Source of the DNA: Ryuthela nishihirai
Taxonomy: Eukaryota > Arthropoda > Arachnida > Araneae > Heptathelidae
DNA length: 64,000 bases
Direction: 5' to 3'
NCBI GenBank assembly: GCA_038380435.1
Contig: JAWZYU010000122.1
Span: forward strand, 62,001 to 126,000
Each line of letters begins with the position of its first letter. Within the stretch, counting starts at the first letter, position 1. The notes below the pieces were generated by a model that was not told the origin of the DNA, did no database searches, and saw only the letters and a list, made by a program, of their open reading frames with translations. The translations under genes and the position numbers were made by a program. Below, piece after piece: positions 25,033 to 37,024 of this stretch.

Positions 25033-28000
25033 ATGTATCCATGCGATATATGTGAGAAGGTTTTCATTCATCAGACCCATCTCATTCGTCATAAGAGAAA
25101 TCATGATGGAAATAACCTCTTTAAGTGCTCCCAATGCGAATCGACATTCTCAAGGAGAGATGACGTCCGACGTCATGAGTTAACCCACACCTCCAGGAAA
25201 ACCTACAAATGTGAAGAATGTGCCATGGAGTTTGGGAGAAAAGACAGTTTTTTGCGCCATCAAAGAAAGTCACACAATAATAAACGAAAACGTCTGAAGA
25301 TGAAAGGATTCCCCAAAAGAAAAAAACCCAGACCCTGAAGACCCCTGTCAGTTTACAGAAGAAATGAAAAGTACCCTGTCAACACATAAGCTGATGGCAA
25401 TGGATGAAACATCTGTTGACCTCACCTCTTTCCTCGAATCCTCGCGGGAGTCACTCCTAACTCATCTGAAAGAAGAATTGACCTCGAAAGGTAGCATTAA
25501 ATGGTACCTTGTTGTACAAGTGCGCTTCAGGCGAAAAGTCACCATTTCTACCTTCGAACAATGTACCCCGTTTTTCCGTAGTAACTGTGTCACAAGTCTT
25601 CCTACATCATCCCTAAACAGAGAACTGGATTCAGCATATAAGAAGATTAAAGCCTCATTTGAAGAATTTGAAAGAGCACATAATGGATGGACAATAGATA
25701 CTGGAAAATATAACCCTCTTTCAGGATCTAGTTATATCCCTACTCCAATAGAATTACTGTTAAAACACGCTATTGCCAACGTATGTAATTCTGACCAAAA
25801 ATGTTTTGTTTGGTCTGTTTTAGCCTCTTTGTATCCTGCCACAGATCATCTGCCTTAACAACTATATACATTTAGAAGAAAAATTAAACACATCTGGCTT
25901 AATTTTCCCTGTTACAATAAATCAAATATCTAAATTCGAAAAAATGAACAACATTTCTGTCAATGTTTTTGGATATGATTAAGAGGTGTTCACACTCTTC
26001 ATCACACCATTCAGATTTAAAGCGCATACAAATCTCCTTCTGTTATCGGATGATGAAAAGCAGCATTACTGCGCCATTAAAAATATGAGTAGACTTCTCA
26101 GTCCTCTCACTAAACATAAATGTCAGACTTTCTATTGTGATTACTGCCTTCACCGTTTCAAAAATGAATCACTCTTGAAGGATCATATCCCCTATTTTCA
26201 AGAACATGGACCACAGAGAGTAGAATTTCCATCTGAAGAAGAGAAATGACTGAAATTCACAAATTTTAAGTTTCAGCAGCCCGTTCCATACGTGATTTAT
26301 GCCGACTTTGAATCATTCCTAGTGAAAGTGAACACTTGTAAGCCTAACCCTGAAAAATCTTACACCACTATCACAGCAAATCATGAACCCTGTAGATTTG
26401 CATATCTTGTTGTTGGACCTGATGGCTGCAGCTATAAACCTCCAGTAGTTTATAGAGGTCCTAATGCAGTAGAAGAATTTTTAGAACGTCTGCTTAAAGA
26501 AGAAGAAAACATCAAAAATTTACTATCTATGATAAAGCCAATGCAACTCTCGAATCATGAAGAGGAATCATGAAGAGGAATCATTTCTCAACGCTACTGA
26601 CTGTCATATTTGTAAGCATTCCCTAGGAGCAGATCGTGTGAGAGATCACGAACATGTAACAGGTAAATTCCGAGGAACCGCCATAACTCCTGTAATCTGA
26701 ACTTTAAGTTAACCAATAGGATTCCAGTTATCTTCCACAACCTAAAGGGATATGACAGCCACCTTATTATGCAGGGAATCGGCAGAATCAAAAATAAGAA
26801 GTCTAATTGCATTCCCAATAACATGGAAACATACATAGCCTTCTCCCTGGGGGCATTGCATTTTATAGACTCGTATTAGATTTTAAGCACATCCCTTGAG
26901 AAGCTAGTAAATAATTTATCACCAGATGAGTTCCATATTTTAAAGGAACATGTTGAAACTGAACGGTTACACCTGGTTTTGAGAAAAGGAGTTTACCCAT
27001 ATGATTATATTGACAACAGTGAAAAGTTTGAAGAAATAGTATTACCACCAAGTGAAGCATTTTACAACCAACTCACAGAAGAAGCACTAGGGGAAGAAGA
27101 CTACACCCATGCAATAAGAGTATGGAATACATTCAACATAAAAAATCTAGGCCAGTATCATGACTTGTACCTGAAGACAAATGTGCTCCTCTTAGCTGAT
27201 GTTTTCGAAAGTTTCAGAAAACTATGCATCAGATACTATGAAATCGATCCCTGCCATGTTTACATAGCTCCTGGATTAGCCTAGGAAACATGCTTAAAAA
27301 TGGCAAATGTAAATCTTGAGTTGATAACTGACCCTACAATGTACCTTTTCCTGGAAAAAGGCATACGAGGGGGAATTTCTCTGATATGCAATCGTCTTAG
27401 TACAGCAAACAACAAGTATTTGGACACCTATGATCCTCAGTTACCCTCTAAATACATTATGTACTATGATGCCAACAATCTTTATGGATGGGCAATGTCG
27501 CAATGTCCCCCTCAAAGCGATTTTTAATAAAGAAGAAATAGCAGATCTAAATATTACGACAATTGCTGATGATGCGAATAAAGGACACATATTGGAATTT
27601 GATTTAGATTATCCAGTTTCTCTACACACGACAAGCATAATGATTATCCACTAGCCCCTGAGAAACTTCAGATTACCAGCAGCATGCTATCCACATATTG
27701 TCAAGAGGTTGCCCAAAGCCTTGGAATAAATAGAAGCCAATCAGTCGTAAAATTAGCCCCAAATCTATATTCTAAGGAAAAATATGTCCTTCATTATCGA
27801 AATCTCAAACAATATTTAGCCTTCGGTATGCAGCTGAAGAAAATACATCGCGTTTTAGAATTTAATCAGTCTTGTTGGCTAAAACGATATATATAGAATT
27901 TAATACAGATCAGCGGAAGAAAGCTAGAAACGACTTCGAGAAGGACTTCTTCAAACTGATGAATAATGCTGTGTTTGGAAAAACCATGGAAAATTTGAGA

Positions 28001-28762
28001 AATCGAGTGAGAATTGAATTGACTCAGAGCCCGAAGAGAGTATGTAAACTCGTAGCATCACCTGCTTTTCACGCTTTTCGTGTTTTTGACAACGACCTCC
28101 CATGTGTGCAATCAAAGCTAACTAAATTGAAACTCAACAGGCCTATTTATGCTGGTTTCAGTATTCTAGATATTAGTAAACTATTGATGTATAGCTTTCA
28201 TTATGACTATATTTGTCCGAAATATGGAGAAAAAGCTAAATTATTGTTCACTGATACAGATTCACTGTGCTACGAGCTTCAAACCGAGGACGTGTATGCT
28301 GATATGAAAGTCGGTATGGACCATTTTGACACGTTCGACTATCACATTAACCATGTTTTGCGTAGTACACATAATAAAAAGATGCTAGATAAAATGAAAG
28401 ATGAACTTTCAGTAGTACCTATCAAACAATTTGCAGGCCTTCGTTCTAAAATATATTCCCTTCAGAGTTTACATGAGGAGAAGAAGACGGGGAAAGGAGT
28501 CCCCAAATACATCGTAAAAAGAACCCTTCCTCACAAGGATTACAGAGACTGCCTAATAAACAAATCACCTTGTCGAGTAGATTTGACAAGAATTCAAAGT
28601 AGCAACCATCATCTTCATACAGTGAAAGGTGTAAAACTTGGTCTGTCACCATTTGACGATAAAAGATATGTTTTAGAAAATGGTTATGACACCCTTTCGT
28701 ACGGTCACTACAAAACAATGAAAAAAAATAACATAACAGAAAAAACGAATATTTCACAGTGA
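25033..28762 (+). pseudogene. Zinc-finger / protein-primed DNA polymerase B pseudogene, left copy
   Basis: The 5' frame starts MYPCDICEKVF and encodes three C2H2 fingers. Later frames carry another C2H2-like finger (CDYCLHRF), an exonuclease motif (YADFES, near 26300), polymerase motif A (YYDANNLYG, near 27468), motif B (NNAVFGKTMEN, near 27965) and motif C (FTDTDSLCYE, near 28250). This is the B-family polymerase found in Polintons and adintovirus-like elements, which normally primes replication from a terminal protein. Left-only breaks are a 1-bp loss in a C run near 25312, stops near 25981 and 26247, a 14-bp tandem duplication near 26560 and a TA expansion near 27890. Breaks shared with the right copy lie near 26690, 26877, 27282 and 27520. 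No integrase, capsid or packaging gene accompanies it. Confidence 0.88.
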
Positions 28763-29052
28763 TTTTTTTAATATGTTTTAGCTACTTATGTATAAAAAAT
28801 ATGATAATTTTATTCACATGTATGCATATAACCCCCCTATATATATAAAAATATTACATGTCATCATTATTATATGTAGACAGCTGTATGTAAAAACCAT
28901 TTCCTCTGTTAACCTGCATTTTTTTTTGGTAAGCAGACTGTAAAGTATAATCAATGTGTAAAAGCATCATTGTGAAATGTATAAAATCGTAAACTAATGG
29001 AAATCATTACATGTGCATGCATTGTCATTGTATCACCCAATACTTTGAAATC

Positions 29053-29058
29053 AATAAA
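29053..29058 (+). terminator. Polyadenylation signal of the polymerase B pseudogene (left)
   Basis: AATAAA lies about 290 bp after the last stop codon, in AT-rich 3' sequence. The mirror copy is at 47941-47946 on the - strand. Confidence 0.5.
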
Positions 29059-29159
29059 AAATTTTAAATGAAAATATATGTGTCGTCTCAGTCTTATCTT
29101 TAGCAAGCGGGGAGATAAACAAGCATTATCACCTGACTCCGCAGACACTCATGTTGCTC

Positions 29160-30640
29160 AGTCATTACAGCGCCAGAATTGAGTTATAACACACCGTGGA
29201 AGCAATTCACTCAGTTACTGGGAGAAAGCCCTTCTGGGAATCCATTTCTGGGATTACACATAATAAAAGGTTGGTAATTCTCTAAATTTCCATGGTTTAT
29301 CAAACATTACTTATAATTTCACGATGTAGTGACGTTCTTAATTATTAAGAAGTGATGAAAATATAAAATTTCCTTTCAAAGTTATCGTAACTCGCTTGCT
29401 TGCTTGTTACCGGAACGAGCCTCCTAGAAATCAACGTCTTTTTTTTTTAAAGCAATCACCTCTCAAAAGAACCGGGACTTCAATAATTTCCCAAAAGAAC
29501 CCCATGCGGATTATTTGGGGCCAATGACAAAACTTCTGGGAAGTTATGTGGGGTCACTGAAATCGCCTAAAAATTTGTAAAATAAACTGTCATTTCGACA
29601 GCGCTGACAACACACATGCGCTGCTCTTAGTATTCAAGGGACACTCGCGATACTCAAGATTCTATGGACACTCGCGTTCAGGAGATATAGAGGAACCGTC
29701 ATTTTCATATTGTCTTTCTATTTTTAGGGAGGGAGAATTCATGGGAATGAATTTGTCAAAGTCTAAGACATTTTCCGGGTCAGAAGTTTTCATTCGACGT
29801 ACAGCTTGTTACTTTCGGCCTTCGCGTTCTAGAGATATATATATAGCTTATGAATAATTTTTGCATTTCTCCTTTTCAGAGAGGAAGAAAGCCTCGGAGG
29901 GGGGAATTTTTATAGCCTATGACACTCCCCGCATCACAAGCTTTCATTTGACACATAATTTATTGAGTTGCTCGATCGCATTCGAAAGATATGGTGGAAT
30001 AACATTTTATGAAATCCACAAACCGACAAATGTGAAAGCCAAAAGCAACAGAAAGATAGGTAATAAAAAGGCTGGTATCTTTAACATTAAGGAAAGTTAT
30101 ATATTGAAGTCATGGAGGTTCAGATCAGAGTGCAAGATCAGAAATTGTTCTCTTATTTGCGAGTTTTATAGGAAGCTACTTTATTGTGAAGGTTATTCTC
30201 TTCTGTCGTAATTCTTGTAAAACTGATGCACTCGATTTCATTTGTCTGCAATAAAACAATGTGAATGCTTTTGTATTGGCCAAACTTTCATTTCGTTATA
30301 CATTGTGTATTTGAAAACAAATGTATAACCAAATGAAAGTTTCTAATGACTGTATATCCCTTTCATTATGCGCAGCAGGGCCTTATCTAGGGAGGGACAT
30401 GGCAACCCCTTTGAAAAGGAGAGCAAGGGAAAAACGAATGGCAAAGAATGGTTAAATCTGAGCATATCTCACGAGCTATTCATGGAATTTTTTAAAACAT
30501 CTCTAAAGCGAATAAAAATATTTGTTCGATTTAGAGAAAAAATCCGTACCTTCTCTCCCCCCCCCCCGCTTTTATCTTTTTACAACTGAAATGCGCAGCT
30601 TTTCAGGTCTAAACAGTTGCGCACTCATTTTAAAATTTTC
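29160..30640. repeat. Non-coding block with degenerate ~165-bp tandem units, left arm
   Basis: Two diverged units can be aligned by eye, 29690-29855 and 29856-30030. Both have a purine-rich start, then GACATTTTCCGGGTCAGAAG or GACACTCCCCGCATCACAAG, TTTTCATTCGAC or CTTTCATTTGAC, and a TCGAAAGATAT-like end. Pieces of further units appear near 29650 and 30345. Open frames here are not supported as genes. The mirrored block is 46375-47860. Confidence 0.5.
30282..30342. repeat. ~24-bp imperfect hairpin
   Basis: AAACTTTCATTTCGTTATAC with its next four bases (30282-30305) is reverse-complemented at 30319-30342 with one or two mismatches and a 13-nt loop. It is kept in the right arm near 46660-46720. 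Confidence 0.7.
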
Positions 30641-31275
30641 AGCTGTTGCCCCCCCCCCCCCGTTCCAATATATATATATATTTTGTACAGGCCTTGATCC
30701 AATGCAAAGTAGTTACATAGAATACTTTCCACCTTTAGTGTGACTTAAAATACCAAATACCTAAACCAACAGTGCCAATAGAAATGAATGTAAGAGATAA
30801 AACTTCTACCCATCAACTAACATAAAATAAATACGGATTTGGATTAAATTGTTTCAGAAATCTTTATTTGTCTAATTACGTGCAAAATATTGTCAACGCT
30901 TCTTCACTTAAATAATATTTCTCTCTTTACAAATGAAACGGAATCAACTTTTACATGATCACGTTTCGCTTCAGGTAATTCAAAGCCATCGAATATTCTT
31001 CGAAACGAATACATTATTAGTCAGATTCATAACCGCCAGTATGTTTCGAAAACTACAGGAGGCAAAGGTGGCACATCAAACACTTCACCGCGCGATGTCA
31101 TTGGTCGCTACAAATAAAGTCTGCAAGTTGCCATCAGGAGAAACTGTTTCATGTGTCCGTTGGATAATCTCTCTGATGTTCCCGCAAACTGTCAATCAAC
31201 TGAAAAGCTTCTGATTAGGTTGCGTTGGGAATTTTCGTTGAAAACATTTCTGACCGTTACGTAGAATTGTAAATG
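30641..31275. other. Left-arm-only DNA upstream of the LINE
   Basis: This segment includes a long C run and a short TATATA run (30647-30680). It also has an open frame of 93 codons at 30933-31214 with no motif that I know. It has no counterpart in the right arm because it lies within the 3.36-kb right-arm deletion. I assign no function. Confidence 0.5.
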
Positions 31276-31288
31276 TTGCTGGACGTAA
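31276..31288. repeat. Target-site duplication, 5' side of LINE
   Basis: TTGCTGGACGTAA is repeated exactly at 35560-35572, flanking the LINE. A 13-bp direct repeat of this kind is the footprint of target-primed reverse transcription. Confidence 0.85.
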
Positions 31289-34200
31289 GATTTTAACTCA
31301 CATAATAAGGTATGGCACTCATATAGAAATGATAATAAAAGTTTACATTTATTAAAATTTATAGAATATAAAAAGTTAATTATACTAAATTCTGATAGAA
31401 CTACTAGAGTAAATAAAAATGATAACAATTCAGTAATAGACTTAACTCTTTGTACAGAAGAAATTGCTAAAGAAATAGAATGGCATATATCAACAGATTG
31501 TATGGGAAATGATCATTTCCCAATCTTTATAAATTTTATTAGAAAACAAAAAATCAAAACATTTGTGAACATAACAAATTGGTCTGAGTTTTCAAAAGAA
31601 CTAAATGAATCAGTCTTAGAAGACAACTTAAATATTGATTATACAAATTTAATTAATAAAGTTAAAAATACAAGAAAAAACAACACACAAAATATATATA
31701 AAAAATTCCAAAAAACAACATACACACCATATTTATAAATAAATTGATAGCTATCAGAAGAAAAGCGGAAAGAGACATGTTAAACAAAAAAACGTTTAAA
31801 GCATGTGAAATTTTTAAACGCCTTGAAAAAGCCATCTCTAAAAAAATTATTAACTTACAAAAACAGAATTGGAAAATCTTCACAGAGAGTTTATCTCCAC
31901 TTTCATCCACAACTAACTTATGGAGAATATATAAAAAACTATATTCAGAAAAAGAACCAATCAATCCATTATATTCCATTGCTCTTAAAAACAAACTATA
32001 CAAGAAACAACAGAAACAATAGCAGAATACTTCACAAATCTTCACTACAAATCAAACAATAAAATAGATAAAAAATTTAATAACTCTAACATAATACACC
32101 AATTTTATAAAAACAATAATACAGAATACTTAAATAAGCCTTTTACACTCTTTGAATTAAACTTTGCTATTAAAGCATTAAATTCAAAAACTACATCTGG
32201 ACCAGATGGGATAACAAATAAAGAGCTAAAAAACCTACCTAATAACTGTAAAAAAATATTATTAGATAAGTTTAATGAATTTTGGAAATTAAAAAATTAT
32301 CCAGATACCTGGAATGAGAACTACATGATATTCATAAAAAAACCATACAAAAATAATGAAAATTTGAATTCTTATAGACCAATATGCTTGAGTTCAAATA
32401 TTTTGAAATTATATGAAAGATTAATTCTAAATAGATTAAATTGGCACATTGATCATAATAAAATATTTAATAACAATATCTTTGGATTCAGACAAGGCAG
32501 ATCTTCTAAAGATCTGCTTTTGAATATTATCTCAGATGCAGAATTCGCTATCAAAAATAAACTTTTTATGGTTGTACTGTGTTTAGATATAGAAAAAGCT
32601 TTTGACTCAGTTGCACACAGTGGAATTCTACATAAAATAAAAAAATTAAATATTGGAGGTAATATGTATAACTTTCTATTTAAAATATTAAAAGATAAAA
32701 AATTTAGAGTGAAAATTGGAAATAACTATTCATCATGGTATAAATTTCATAATGGATTAATTCAAGGGGATATTTTATCCCCTATACTATTTAATTTATA
32801 TTTAAATGATTTACAGGAGGTCATTCCAGAACAGATAAAATATGGAACATTTGCAGATGATTTAATTTTTTGAACCTTTCATAAAAATACAGAATATATT
32901 CAAAATATTTTCCAAAAATTAATAAATAATGTAGCTAAATTTTGTGAAACATGTAATCTCACAATTTCAACAGATAAATCAGTTTTATCATATTTCCATA
33001 AAAATAAAAAATTAACCAAGGATTTTGAAATTAAAATGAATAATAAAATTATAAAAATTGAAGAGAACTTTAAATTCTTAGGAATGCATTTAGATTCAAA
33101 ATTATTATGGAACAAATATATAGAGGTAGCAAAAGATAAAGCAAATAAATTGTTTAACTTTCTAAGATATTTGGGAAGCTCAAAATGGGGATGTGAAAAT
33201 AAAAAATTACTTTTATTATACAACTCAATAATTTTTCCAAAAAGTTTTTATGGCATAGAACTTATTAATAATATATCAAAAACCAAATTAAAAAAACTAG
33301 AAAATATACAATTAAAAATTTTAAAATTCTGTATTGGTTTGCATCAAAATTCAAATGGACTTAACATTTACGCAGAAACCGCAATACCTCCAATATCAAT
33401 TAAAAAAAATATTTATTAAATAATCTGATATACAGAATTTCATTAAAAAACATCTCACATCCAATAAATGAAAAAAATTAAATAACTTTAAGGATATTTC
33501 TATTGAAAATTTAACTTGTAAAAATGATATAAAACAGATTTTAAATAAAAAAAACTAGTGGAGAATATAATATAGAAATTCCAATATGGACCTCTACATT
33601 TCCTATCCTTAAAACAAATATGAATAATTTACAAACAAAAAATAGTCATGATATAAACACACTTAAAATGTTACCATATATGCATATAGAAAATAATTAC
33701 AAAAATTTTATACATATTTACACAGATGGATCCTTAAAAGAAGAAAGTAATGCTCTTGCTGGAGCATTTATTTGCCCAGAAGAAAATTTTGAAAAATTAT
33801 TTAAATTTAGTAAATCAAACCCTATCTTAATAGCAGAACTATCTGCAATTATCTTATCAATAAATTGGGCACTGAAATTTAAAAATAAGCAGATAGTAAT
33901 TTTTACTGATAGCAAAGCTGCTATAGAAACCATATATAATGATCCTTTAAAAAGTAACTTTAAATCATTTATAAATGACATATTAATTTTAACCAAAAAC
34001 TATTTAAGCAATAAGAATATTATCTATATACAATGGATCCCAAGTCATGTTGGCATAAAATATAATGAAATAGTAGACAAAAAAGCTAAAGAAGCAATAA
34101 ATATCAGTCCAAATTTTGATAATCCTCAATTTTTATATCTTACTAAAAAACAAAATAAAAAAAATATTATAATAGAAACACAGACATGGTATGATAGGAA

Positions 34201-35559
34201 GCTAATCATACTCATAGATACAGAATCTCACCAATAACTTCAAAATTTAATAACTTTGGTTTCAATAAAAAAGAAATTAATTTAATAATAAAAATTAAAA
34301 CAAATTCGGTAATTTCAAAGGCTTTATTATATAAAATGAAAAAAAAAGACTCCCCGGCATGTGACATGTGTAAGGAGTATGAAAATCTAGAACATACATT
34401 GTTCGTATGTAAAAAATTTGAGGAAGAAAGAAAAAAATACTATAATGCTATAGTGACCAGACGTCCCGCTTTTGGCGGGACAGTCCCGATTTTTAACAAT
34501 TTGTCCCGCGTCCCGCGGCGTTTTAAAAAAGTCCCGATTTTTGGAAATAATGCACGACGAGCTAGGGAACGGCGGGAGAACGGGAAGGGAATATACGGTT
34601 TTCGGCGGCCATGTGACTATTTCGCCAGGAATGAGTTTTATATTATTTTTGTTAATTTTATAATGTTAAACTTTAATAATAACAAATAATTGTTGAGAAC
34701 TGATTATCGAGAACTACTTATCAAAGTTCGCATTGTTGATCAGTTGTTAGAATTCCATCACCATTGTTTAGACTTAATGAACAATGGCATTTTTTGGTAT
34801 TGGCAACGACGAAAACATTTTGTAACTGTCTCTCAGATGATACACACCGTACTGCGTGCTAGTTAAACAAGTGATGTCAACAAATCAGCTATTCAGATAA
34901 TTTAGGTGAGTAATTTATTTATTTATTTCATAAATACATAAATTTTCTTGAATTTAGCAGACAGTACTCGTATTATTTATATTCTATAGTGGCGGCAAAA
35001 AGTCTAGCGCCGGCCTTGTAAGTGACACTTACGACTTACGTTACGGCAAATTCAGAGGAAAAATAATACAAGTTAGTATTGTTATTATTTAGAAAGAAAT
35101 ATAGGATTAAAATTAAAATAATTTTTAAAGTATAGTTACTTTATAACAATCAAATTAATTTAATTTATAAACTAACAATAAAATATGGTGTCCCGCTTAC
35201 CAATGGTGACCGCTCATGGTGTCCCGCTTTACCAATGTTAAAATCTGGTCACTAAATATAATGCATTAAAAAAAATGAACATCACAAACTATAATTTCAA
35301 AAGTATTTTAGAGCCTGAAAACTATAAGAATAAATTAAAATGTTACAAATTACTTATATCATATATCAAGCAGATTAACATGTATAATATATTTTAGAGA
35401 AACTTTTAGAAGACTTAATTTTCATGCTTGGTGGAAAAATAAAATTTTAAATTAGCATTTTAAAAACTGACACCAGTTATAAAAAGCTGACTGAATGAGT
35501 TCACTACAGAACTAAAGTGTAGTGAGAATATTCAAATTGAGATGTGATTAGTAAGTAAG
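31289..35559 (+). mobile_element. 5'-truncated LINE with RT, RNase H and CCHC-like knuckle (left arm)
   Basis: The order of parts is a remnant of the endonuclease C-terminus (SVIDLTLC, then GNDHFPIF near 31510), the reverse transcriptase and an RNase H domain. The RT has YRPICLSSNILKL, LCLDIEKAFDS and FADDLIF near 32855. The RNase H has IYTDGSLKEE near 33718, AELSAI, FTDSKAA and WIPSHVG near 34030. A C-x2-C-x7-H-x4-C knuckle (CDMCKEYENLEHTLFVC) lies near 34365. RNase H with this layout belongs to the I/Jockey/R1-type assemblage. The element has a perfect 13-bp target duplication, a 3' tail of TAAG units (AGTAAGTAAG), and several stops and frameshifts (for example just after FADDLIF). A hAT lies inside the last part of its coding region. 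Confidence 0.88.
34441..35264 (+). mobile_element. Non-autonomous hAT element inside the LINE (left arm)
   Basis: The ends are TATAGTGACCAGA and TCTGGTCACTAAA, which are near-perfect inverted termini (12 of 13). They are flanked by the exact 8-bp direct repeat TATAATGC at 34441-34448 and 35257-35264. The ~808-bp interior has CCCGC-rich subterminal phrases (GACGTCCCGCTTTTGGCGGG) and no transposase frame. The LINE reading frame stops at the insertion and resumes beyond it for about 43 codons up to a stop near 35394. So the hAT interrupted a LINE that still had its C-terminus. 8-bp duplications are diagnostic of hAT. Confidence 0.9.
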
Positions 35560-35572
35560 TTGCTGGACGTAA
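35560..35572. repeat. Target-site duplication, 3' side of LINE
   Basis: Second copy of TTGCTGGACGTAA. The mirror of this copy survives in the right arm at 44446-44458. Confidence 0.85.
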
Positions 35573-36171
35573 CTCTTTTACGATGTTTGCCGGATGGAAA
35601 TGAATCGGGCCACAAAGTTACGAGCCAAGATCGAAATTATTCAATCATTTGATAATAGAAATATTTATATAATTACTTTGCCCAGTTAAGATAAAAAAAT
35701 CATTTTTACACATCCTAAGACATATCTACAAATAAAAATGCCTCTCAACCAATTTTTGATACTCTGTGTTTATAATTCGGCTGTGAAGTTTAAAATAATA
35801 TATTGAAGATCGTATTGCAATTTTAATGTTATTTCGTAATACTGTAAATAATTCATAAGAAATGGAAATCGTGAGCAACATCTTTATACGCTCCCAGAGC
35901 CATTTAGAAATAAAACAGAGAAATTTTTAACATGCTGAAGGATCTCATACGAACAAACAATTAAAAGATTAAATTTATAACCAAAATATTTTCTGTTTTC
36001 CTTTGCAATTACAATAAAAAGTTGAAATTTTTGTTATAATAATAATAATTTATTTCTTTTGTATACTATAAAAATATGTATACAAAGCTTTGAAGGTAAT
36101 GCTCACGAAAATAACTTATGCATGTGTAACTTATATAAGGGCGGTGGAAAGTTATAGATGTTTAACTAGTT
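35573..36171. other. Unassigned palindrome-arm DNA
   Basis: AT-rich sequence without a recognisable gene. It is mirrored at about 43856-44445. A short TAATAATAA run is near 36040. Confidence 0.5.
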
Positions 36172-36526
36172 GGGTTTTATCTCTGAGCAGCAATTTTTTG
36201 CACACAATGGGCTAAATAATCATGTCACAAGGACACCCAAGGCTGAGAGAAGGTTGGGGGAGGGACCCAGAGTAACAACTATTAAGAGACCGATGGTAGT
36301 CTTCCGTTAAGGCCATCAAGCGGGTTCTTTAACGTGCACAGAGTGTGGCTCTCCCGCACACGGGGCCACGGCTCAACGTCCCATCCGACGGTCTCTGCAA
36401 TCCCTGACCGAGTGAGGAGTTTTGTTGACATAAATCTCAACGCTGATCTAGCTGGGACTCGAACCTGGGAACTGTAGATTACGAGCCTGGCGCGCTACTG
36501 AATGAGCCACCTCCTATTTAACTGGT
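36172..36526 (-). mobile_element. tRNA-Thr-derived SINE, left palindrome copy
   Basis: Reverse-oriented copy of the SINE described at 43502-43855, with B box near 36466-36476 and a tail ending in AGATAAAACCCAA. It is complete over its ~350 bp. Confidence 0.85.
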
Positions 36527-37024
36527 ACGAAAGGTCATGGTTGCAAGTAAAATAGCAATTCATCCGTATCGCGGAAAAATATGCTTGGTTTAAAAAATAT
36601 TCTGTTAATTGTGATTATTAGGATTACTTTATGCTGAAGGATAGCATAACGGTGTTTTGTGACTAGTTAAGAAATTGTTTATGATTCATGTAATTCTTTA
36701 TTGCCTTAGTTATCAAATCAGTTCATTTACTGTTTGCTTATTTATTTCGCATTCACGCTAGGTCACCAAGTATTCCCACCCAGAGAGAAATCTACACCAA
36801 TATTATTATCTTGGTGGTGCAAGAATTATTGAAGTTAAATCCATTTTATTTTCTGCAAAGTCTTCTAATCGCTTTGCTTGTCTTAACTCCTGTCTGCAGA
36901 CCCCGATCTGAAAAATAATAAATCGGTGATTGCAGCAGAACGGAATGGAACATTAGAGGCATTTCGAATCAGGGGAAGTGGCGGGAAATCAGCAGAAGTT
37001 GAACTTTTTTTGCGTCTATTGACC
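36527..37024. other. Unassigned palindrome-arm DNA
   Basis: No gene or repeat is recognised. It is mirrored at about 42993-43501. The part next to 37024 marks where the RTE-like coding sequence breaks off. Confidence 0.5.

Noticed and set aside
25033..28762. Complete endogenous Polinton or adintovirus-like genome
   Set aside because: Only the polymerase gene is recognisable. I found no integrase, capsid, ATPase or protease frame in either arm. The flanking elements are unrelated LINE, hAT and SINE insertions.
30933..31214. 93-codon frame upstream of the LINE
   Set aside because: No motif or relative that I recognise. It is present only in the left arm because the right was deleted, so conservation cannot be judged.
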